From NCBI GenBank assembly GCA_964348745.1, contig CAYGDT010000015.1, positions 1 to 20,007 of the forward strand: a stretch of 20,007 nt of DNA, given 5' to 3'. The position numbers and the translations under genes were made by a program. Within the stretch, counting starts at the first letter, position 1. Each line of letters begins with the position of its first letter. This document shows positions 6,643-15,600 of this stretch, piece by piece. The notes beneath the pieces are model-generated. The model was not told the DNA's origin. It made no database searches and saw only the letters and a program-made list of their open reading frames with translations. Origin of the DNA: CAYGDT01 sp964348745. Lineage in GTDB: Bacteria > Patescibacteriota > Gracilibacteria > Peribacterales > Peribacteraceae.

Positions 6643-9600
6643 ATGCATGTACATTCGGAAAAATTTCGGCGCATCCTCAGTGGGCTCACGCTGTCCGGTC
6701 TGATATTAACGCAGTTTTCGACTGGTGTTTTTCCTATCCCCATCGCACCAATCAGCGATGACAAAGTGATTGCGGCGGTCGATCCGTGTCCTGATATCTC
6801 AAACACTGCAACCATTACATCCAGCAATCACTCTACCATTACGACAAACACCGTAACGACGGTAACAAACTGTCCGCAGCCAGGCATCACGGTGAGTAAG
6901 ACGGTGGATAAGACGACGCTCACGGGAGCAAGCGGAGTGCAACGGATCAACTATGGAATTGTCGTCAACAACGTCGGACAGGTGACACTGACGAGTATCG
7001 CAGTTGGTGACACTATTCCTGCAGGTACCACGTACATTGATAGCGCAAGTGATAGCCGATGCAATCAATCCGGAAATGCTGTGGTGTGTACTTTAAGCAG
7101 CCTCAATGTTTCGCAGAGCACGACGTTCAATCTGAAGTTTGATATAAATACGGATACAGTCTGCAACCAGACCATCTACAACACTGCAACTGTAGGCACG
7201 AGCCAGACCTCAAGTGTCACGACCAATAGCGTGAGTACGACGGTGAGTGCCTGTCCGCAGCCGAGTATGACGGCTACCAAAGTCAGTGACAAAACTGTCA
7301 TCCAGCAAGGGCAAATAGTGACATTTACTATCAACGTTAGAAATACCGGCGGCGTGGATATCATTAACGCAATCATTCATGATCCAGTTCCTGTCGGACT
7401 CGTCTACAACGACGCACAGAGCGACAGCCTCTGTGACCTGCTCGGTTCCACAGTACAGTGCGGACCGTTTCCTCTTGCAAAGAGTGCAAATCGGGATTTC
7501 AAACTTGCCTTTACCTTGAACAACAATCCACCTTGTGGACAGACGATTACAAACCAAGGTGATGTCACTGCGAGTAATGCACCGACAATATGGACGACCG
7601 TGGCATCGGTACAAGTACAGTGTCTACAGCCAGGCATCACTGTAAGCAAGACTGTTGATAAGACGACGCTCACGGGAGCAAGCGGCGTACAGCGGATCAA
7701 CTATGGCATCACCGCAAACAACGTCGGACAGGTGACACTGACCAACATTGCCGTTGGAGACACCATTCCTGCCGGTACCACGTACATTGATAGCGCAAGT
7801 GATAGCCGATGCGATCAGTCGGGGAATGCTGTGGTGTGTACTGCAAGCAGCCTCAATGTTTCGCAGAGCACGACGTTCAATCTGAAGTTTGATGTGGATA
7901 CGAATACGGTGTGTAACCAGACCATCTTCAACACTGCAACTGTCGGCACGAGCCAGACCTCAAGTGTCACGACCAATAGCGTGAGTACGACGGTGAGTGC
8001 ATGTCCGAATCCTCCCATCCTCACTATCGAGAAAACTGGTCCAGCAACGGTGACGCGGGGTCAGCAGATCACGTACACGCTCGTCGCGCAGAACACGGGT
8101 GGATCGGCTGCACAGAACGTCGCCTTCGTTGATTACTACCCCCCCGCACTCACATTCGTGTCGGCAAGCAACGCCGGATGCACGACAAAGATCGCCTCGC
8201 AGGGTGACCCGTATATCCACTGTCCCATTGGAACGCTGAACATTAATCAAACGGCAACGGTAACGCTCACCTTTACGGTACAGCCGAGTGTCGCATGTAG
8301 CTCAAAATTCAAGAACCAGGGATCCGCACAGGGCGGTGGCCTCCTCAGCGGTTGGTCCGAAGTGAAGAGCACGGTGATTTGTCCTCAGGCCGTCACCAAG
8401 GTCTCGAAGACGGGTCCGGCAACCGCGAACGCCGGAGACATCCTCACCTATTCGGTGGCGGTGATGAACTGGTCCGACAACATCGCCAACCTCGTCGAGA
8501 TGCGTGACACCATCCCTGCAGACCTCACGTTCGTGAGCGCAGGAAGTTCCACGGAATGCGCACAACAAGGTGGAGACATAGTCTGCACCCTTGCCACGCT
8601 TGCCGCGAGAGATCAGAAGGTCTTCACCCTGAAGTTCCAGACGCAAGCCAGCCAGTCCTGTCAGACCGTGACGAACACGGCGAAGGCTAAAGCGGAGAAC
8701 GCGCCGGAGACGAGCATGTCGGCAACGACGCTCCTCAATTGTCCGCAGCCGGGCATCACAGTTGCAAAGACTGTTGATAAGACAACGCTCACGGGAGCAA
8801 GTGGCGTACAGCGGATCAACTATGGCATCACCGCAAACAACGTCGGACAGGTGACACTGACCAACATTGCCGTCGGTGACACTATTCCTGTTGGTACCAC
8901 GTACATTGACAGTGCAAGTGATAGCCGATGCAATCAGTCGGGGAATGCTGTGGTGTGTACATTAAGCAGCCTCAATGTTGCGCAGAGCACAACGTTCAAC
9001 CTGAAGTTTGATATAAATACGGATACAGTCTGTAACCAGACCATCTACAACACTGCAACTGTCGGCACGAGCCAGACCTCCAGTGTCACGACCAATAGTG
9101 TGAGTACGACGGTGAGTGCATGTCCGCAGCCGAATATCAATGTGACAAAAACCGTTAACAGATCCTCCGCGGTCCCCGGTGACACACTGCTCTACACGAT
9201 CAGGGTGGAAAATACCGGCAACGGCGCTGCAACCGGTCGCAGGGTCACCGACCAGATCCCGACGGGTCTAACCTACAACGCATCCGCGAGCGATACCCGT
9301 TGCCAAGTAAGCAGTGGAATAATCACATGCGGTCCGTTCGATCTGCTGGCCGGAAGAGATACGAGTTTTGTTCTCGTCTTCACGGTCAATTCGAGTGCAC
9401 CGTGCAACGGAACCATCAATAACTATGCTTCGGTTATCTTAAACAACAACGCATTGGAAGATACATCGGACTGGGCAACGACGAGCATCACCTGTCCCGG
9501 ACCTGATCTTCGCATTACAAAAACCGGACAGAGCCAAGTGACAACGGGTGACCAGATTGTCTATACCTTCACTGTAAACAATCAAGGTTTGGGTGTTGCG

Positions 9601-12600
9601 CCGAACGTATACGTTGATGATCACTTCTTCAACAGCTTCGGCGTCCCGCTGACGGTTCCCCTCCCGTTCCAATATCAGAGCGCTGCAGGTGCGACATGTA
9701 CCGCCTCAAGCACAAAAGTTGCATGCTCTCTGGGAGATATTCAAGCAGGAGCAAGCAAGACATTCACGATAACGTTCCTTGTACCGATCAGTAACCTGTA
9801 CTGCGGCAAAGTCGTGAAGAATACGGCATACGTTGACAGCGGACCGGTGAACGGAAACGGCGACGCATCCGCGAGCCACTCGGTGAACGTCAACTGCCCG
9901 AAAGCAGTCATCAAGGCCAAGAAAGTTGCGGACAAAACCGTAGTATCGCCGAATGACTTTGTCACGTTTACCATCAATGTAGAAAACACCAGCACGACCG
10001 ACGCGACGGGAGTATCGGTCTCCGACACCATTCCAAATCATTTGCAGTACATCGACGCAAGTGCCGATACGCTCTGCAATCAAGTCGGCAACAACGTCGT
10101 TTGTGGCACGTTTGATCTCGCAGCCGGAGCAAAGCGAGACATCAATCTCGTGTTTAAAGTACTCAGCACCGCTCCATGCACAGGAACGATTTCCAACACC
10201 GGCGAAGTGACCGCAAGCAATGCAGACCCCACGTGGACCAATAATGCAACGGTAGACGTGTTCTGTCCGAACCCATCGTTTACGACACAAAAACTTGTGG
10301 ATAAAATCCAGGTGCGCCCCGGTGAATCGCTCTCCTATGACATTATCGTGCGCAATACCGGAAACGTGGTTCTGCAAGGCGTGCAAATAACAGACGCCGT
10401 ACCGTTTTTCTTGACATTCAACGCTGCGGGTAGCGACACACGCTGCTCTCTGCAGGGAAGTTCAGTCCGATGCACGGGAGGTGCGATCGGTATAGGGCAA
10501 CCCGATACATTCCGACTGAAATTTGATGTTACAGCAACCGCGCAATGCAATGCAGAACTCAACAACACTGCATACGTGTTGATCACCGGACAAAGTGGAC
10601 TGGATGCCTACACGAACACGGTAAAGACAACCGTCTACTGCCCCCAAACCACGCTCACCATCGAGAAGCAGCAGAATAAATCGATCGCATATAAGGGAGA
10701 GATCGTCACGTACACGCTACGGGTACGCAACACCGGATCCGAGAAAGCCAGTGCCGTAACGGTATCGGACACCGTCCCCTTCAACCTGCGCTACGAAGAC
10801 GCACAGAGCGATGCGCTCTGCGATCTGCAGTCCGGCACTGTCACGTGCAGCGGATTCGATCTAACTGCAGGACAAACCCGCGACTTCCAGTTGGCATTCA
10901 CGGTGCTCGATAGCGCTCCGTGTAACGGCAATATCTTCAATACGGCACAGACCCGCGCTTTCAATGCTCCGCAGGTATCAAGCAATCAAACAAGCTTGAA
11001 GGTGGAGTGTCTGGCGCCGCATCTGACAATCGTCAAAGACGGACCCGTGTCCGTGGATGCCGGAGGGAACGTAACCTACAGTTTCACGGCAATCAATGAT
11101 GGCAACGGTATCGCGCGTGCGGTGAATGTGACGGATGTCTTTACGACAGCAACAGGAACGCCGCTCGGCAGTCTTCCGTTCACGTTCGTCGGTTCCAGCG
11201 GTGCTTCGTGTTCCTTAGGCGGCAACACGATCTCCTGCGCGCTCGGCAACATGCAGCCAAATGTACCGCAATCCTTCACGATGACGTTCAGCGTTCCACG
11301 AACGGGACTCTGCAAACAGACGGTGTATAACGATGCAACCGTTCGGGATGGCGACGGAATCTCTGTGGACAATGACACGCATGCCGTGCTCGTAGATTGC
11401 GGCAATCCGGATATCTCCGCAGAGAAAACCGTGAGTCGCACCGTGGCATCGCCAAGCGACAGCCTGACGTACGTCATCTCGGTGAACAATACCGGCGCAG
11501 GTGATGCAACGGGCTTAACGGTCAGCGATACCATCGCAACGGGCTTAACGTTCAATGCAATCGGCAGTGACAGTCGCTGCAGCATTGCCGGAAACGTACT
11601 GACCTGCGGACCGTTCAACCTGAATGCAGGCAAGAGCACGACGTTCACGTTGGCATTTACAGTCAATGACAGTGCTCCATGCAACGGACGCATCCTTAAC
11701 AGTGCACAGGTGTTGCTGGGTGGCGTAACGGTGGATAACACAGGAGTCGTCTACACCGATATCGTCTGTCCCAAGCCGAATCTAAAGCTCTTTAAGAACG
11801 TATCGGCAACGCAGGTGCACCCCGATGGCAGCGTGTCGTACTTCCTTACGGCACAGAACACGGGCAACGGTCCTGCACACAATGTGACGGTGACCGATCC
11901 TGTCCCGCCCTACCTCACCTACAACGATGCGCTGAGCGATCCGCTCTGTAATCTGATCAACGGCATCGTGTCGTGTGGAGTATTCGAATTGGCTCCAGGC
12001 GCTTCGAGGCTCATCGAGATGCGCTTCACGGTGAATACGAATGCCGTGTGCAACGCAACCATCCACAACACCGCGGAGGTGACGGCAAGCAATGCGGATA
12101 CGAACTGGAGCAATGAGATTGCGGTGCAAATCATCTGCCCCCAAACCACGCTCACCATCGAGAAGCAGCAGAATAAATCGATCGCATATAAGGGAGAGAT
12201 CGTCACGTACACGCTACGGGTACGCAACACCGGATCCGAGAAAGCCAGTGCCGTAACGGTATCGGACACCGTCCCCTTCAACCTGCGCTACGAAGACGCA
12301 CAGAGCGATGCGCTCTGCGATCTGCAGTCCGGCACTGTCACGTGCAGCGGATTCGATCTAACTGCAGGACAAACCCGCGACTTCCAGTTGGCATTCACGG
12401 TGCTCGATAGCGCTCCGTGTAACGGCAATATCTTCAATACGGCACAGACCCGCGCTTTCAATGCTCCGCAGGTATCAAGCAATCAAACAAGCTTGAAGGT
12501 GGAGTGTCTGGCGCCGCATCTGACAATCGTCAAAGACGGACCCGTGTCCGTGGATGCCGGAGGGAACGTAACCTACAGTTTCACGGCAATCAATGATGGC

Positions 12601-15600
12601 AACGGTATCGCGCGTGCGGTGAATGTGACGGATGTCTTTACGACAGCAACAGGAACGCCGCTCGGCAGTCTTCCGTTCACGTTCGTCGGTTCCAGCGGTG
12701 CTTCGTGTTCCTTAGGCGGCAACACGATCTCCTGCGCGCTCGGCAACATGCAGCCAAATGTACCGCAATCCTTCACGATGACGTTCAGCGTTCCACGAAC
12801 GGGACTCTGCAAACAGACGGTGTATAACGATGCAACCGTTCGGGATGGCGACGGAATCTCTGTGGACAATGACACGCATGCCGTGCTCGTAGATTGCGGC
12901 AATCCGGATATCTCCGCAGAGAAAACCGTGAGTCGCACCGTGGCATCGCCAAGCGACAGCCTGACGTACGTCATCTCGGTGAACAATACCGGCGCAGGTG
13001 ATGCAACGGGCTTAACGGTCAGCGATACCATCGCAACGGGCTTAACGTTCAATGCAATCGGCAGTGACAGTCGCTGCAGCATTGCCGGAAACGTACTGAC
13101 CTGCGGACCGTTCAACCTGAATGCAGGCAAGAGCACGACGTTCACGTTGGCATTTACAGTCAATGACAGTGCTCCATGCAACGGACGCATCCTTAACAGT
13201 GCACAGGTGTTGCTGGGTGGCGTAACGGTGGATAACACAGGAGTCGTCTACACCGATATCGTCTGTCCCAAGCCGAATCTAAAGCTCTTTAAGAACGTAT
13301 CGGCAACGCAGGTGCACCCCGATGGCAGCGTGTCGTACTTCCTTACGGCACAGAACACGGGCAACGGTCCTGCACACAATGTGACGGTGACCGATCCTGT
13401 CCCGCCCTACCTCACCTACAACGATGCGCTGAGCGATCCGCTCTGTAATCTGATCAACGGCATCGTGTCGTGTGGAGTATTCGAATTGGCTCCAGGCGCT
13501 TCGAGGCTCATCGAGATGCGCTTCACGGTGAATACGAATGCCGTGTGCAACGCAACCATCCACAACACCGCGGAGGTGACGGCAAGCAATGCGGATACGA
13601 ACTGGAGCAATGAGATTGCGGTGCGGGTTGATTGCTTGAGCACCAGCATGCAGGCTACCAAGACCGTTGATCGCGTTACGCTTTCAGGCGGCTCCGGTCT
13701 GCAACAGATCATCTACGGAATCACCGTACGAAATACCGGGCAGACGCCTCTGGCAAGCGTCGTCATCAACGATACGATTCCGAACGGAATGCAGTACATA
13801 GACACCGCAAGCGACGCGCGCTGCGATCAGTCGGGACAGAGTATTATCTGCACAACACCGAGCATTCCGGTTGGAGGACAAAATACGTTTACACTCGCGT
13901 TCAACGTTGACACCAATACGCAGTGCGGCAAGACAATCCTCAACGTTGCCGGTGCTGCCGCTGTCGGCGTAACTGCGGGAACAAATACCGTACAAACCGT
14001 CATCAGTGCATGCCAAACACCGAGTTTCACTGCAACCAAAACCGCGAATAAAACCACGGTGACTCCCGGCCAGCAACTGAGCTATGACATCGCAATTCGT
14101 AACACCGGACAGGTGAGCTTGAGTGGCACGATGGTAACGGATACCGTGCCGACAGGCCTGACATTCAATGCGACGCAAAGCGACAGTCGCTGCTTCCTGC
14201 AAGGCAATCAGGTGAAGTGCGGTGATACCGCGATTGCTGCAGGTCAGACCGATACATACACTCTGGTGTTCGACGTCAATACGTTCGCTCCATGCGGAGG
14301 GAAGATCAGTAATCAAGCGTACGTCGTATTCCTCGGAAGTAACAACCTCGACGGCAACACGAATATCGTACAGACACCTGTCGAGTGCCCGGAACCAAAA
14401 GCGGATCTCAAAGTAAAGAAAACAGGTCCGGCGCAGATTTCGCGCGGAACGACCATAACGTACCAAGTAATGGTAACGAATGTAGGACCAGACGCAGCAC
14501 AGAACATCACCATCACGGACACTGTCCCGAGCGTACTGATTCAAAACACAGCGAATACGACGCCGCTGACATTCAATGCAAGCGATTCAGATCCGTTGTG
14601 TCACTTGAATAACACAATTGTCACGTGCAGCGGGTTCGATCTTGCAAGCGGTACAAGCCGATCCTTCGCCATCGCATTCAATGTTCCGGCAAACGCTTTC
14701 TGTGCCAAGCCCATCCTCAACGAGGTCGAAGTTTGGTCGACGACTGAAGATCCGATTACCGGAAACAATGACGATGAGTTCATCTCAACTGTCGACTGCC
14801 CGACGCTGACGATCGAGAAAACGGACAACCGAACGACTGTAAAAGCGGGTGAGACGCTCACCTACACGATCACAGTGACCAATACGAGTGCATCTGATGC
14901 TACGAATGTAGAGATCATCGATACGCTTCCAGCGGATGTCACATTCGTCTCGGCGAGCGACGGTGGCGTACTGAGCAACGGCAAAGTGACCTGGACGATT
15001 GACATAGACGCCGGAGACAGCGAAACGCTGACCGTGCAGGCGACCGTAAAAAATTCCGTAGAAGACGGTGACGTTATCCATAACGAGGTCTGCATTCAAA
15101 ACGGTGACTGTGATGACGATGAAACAGTTGTCATTATTGACACCGTGACCGGTTGTATCGATGTGAAGAAGGAGACGTTCAACCCAAACGGCACAGTCCT
15201 CACGCCGGTAACGCAGTTTACCTTCCGTCTGGACGGCGGATCGCAGACCGTAGTCAACGATAGCAGCGGCAACGCACGCTTTAATAACGTTACGGTAGGA
15301 ACGCACACTGTCTCCGAAACAATTCCTTCCGGCTGGACACAGATCAACGTTACACCGGTAAGCGGACAGGTGAGCGTCCCTGCGGGCAGCGGCTGCACCA
15401 CTGTTACCTTTAAAAACCAGCAAAACGGCGGCGGGACGCCACAGTTCACAATTGAAAAGACCGATAATGAAACAGAGGTTTCTCCCGGTGACTCGCTGAA
15501 TTACTTGATCACTGTTCGGAATATCAGCACGACGAATGCGACCAACGTCACCGTGACCGATTCCGTACCAAGCCGCACGACTTTCGTCTCGGCAAGTGAC

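Noticed and set aside
13684..14544. Long antisense open frame (286 codons) and many similar minus-strand frames inside the DUF11 genes
   Set aside because: They mirror the codon bias of the repeat protein, recur identically in both 1490-bp copies, and have no start signals or protein-like domain pattern.
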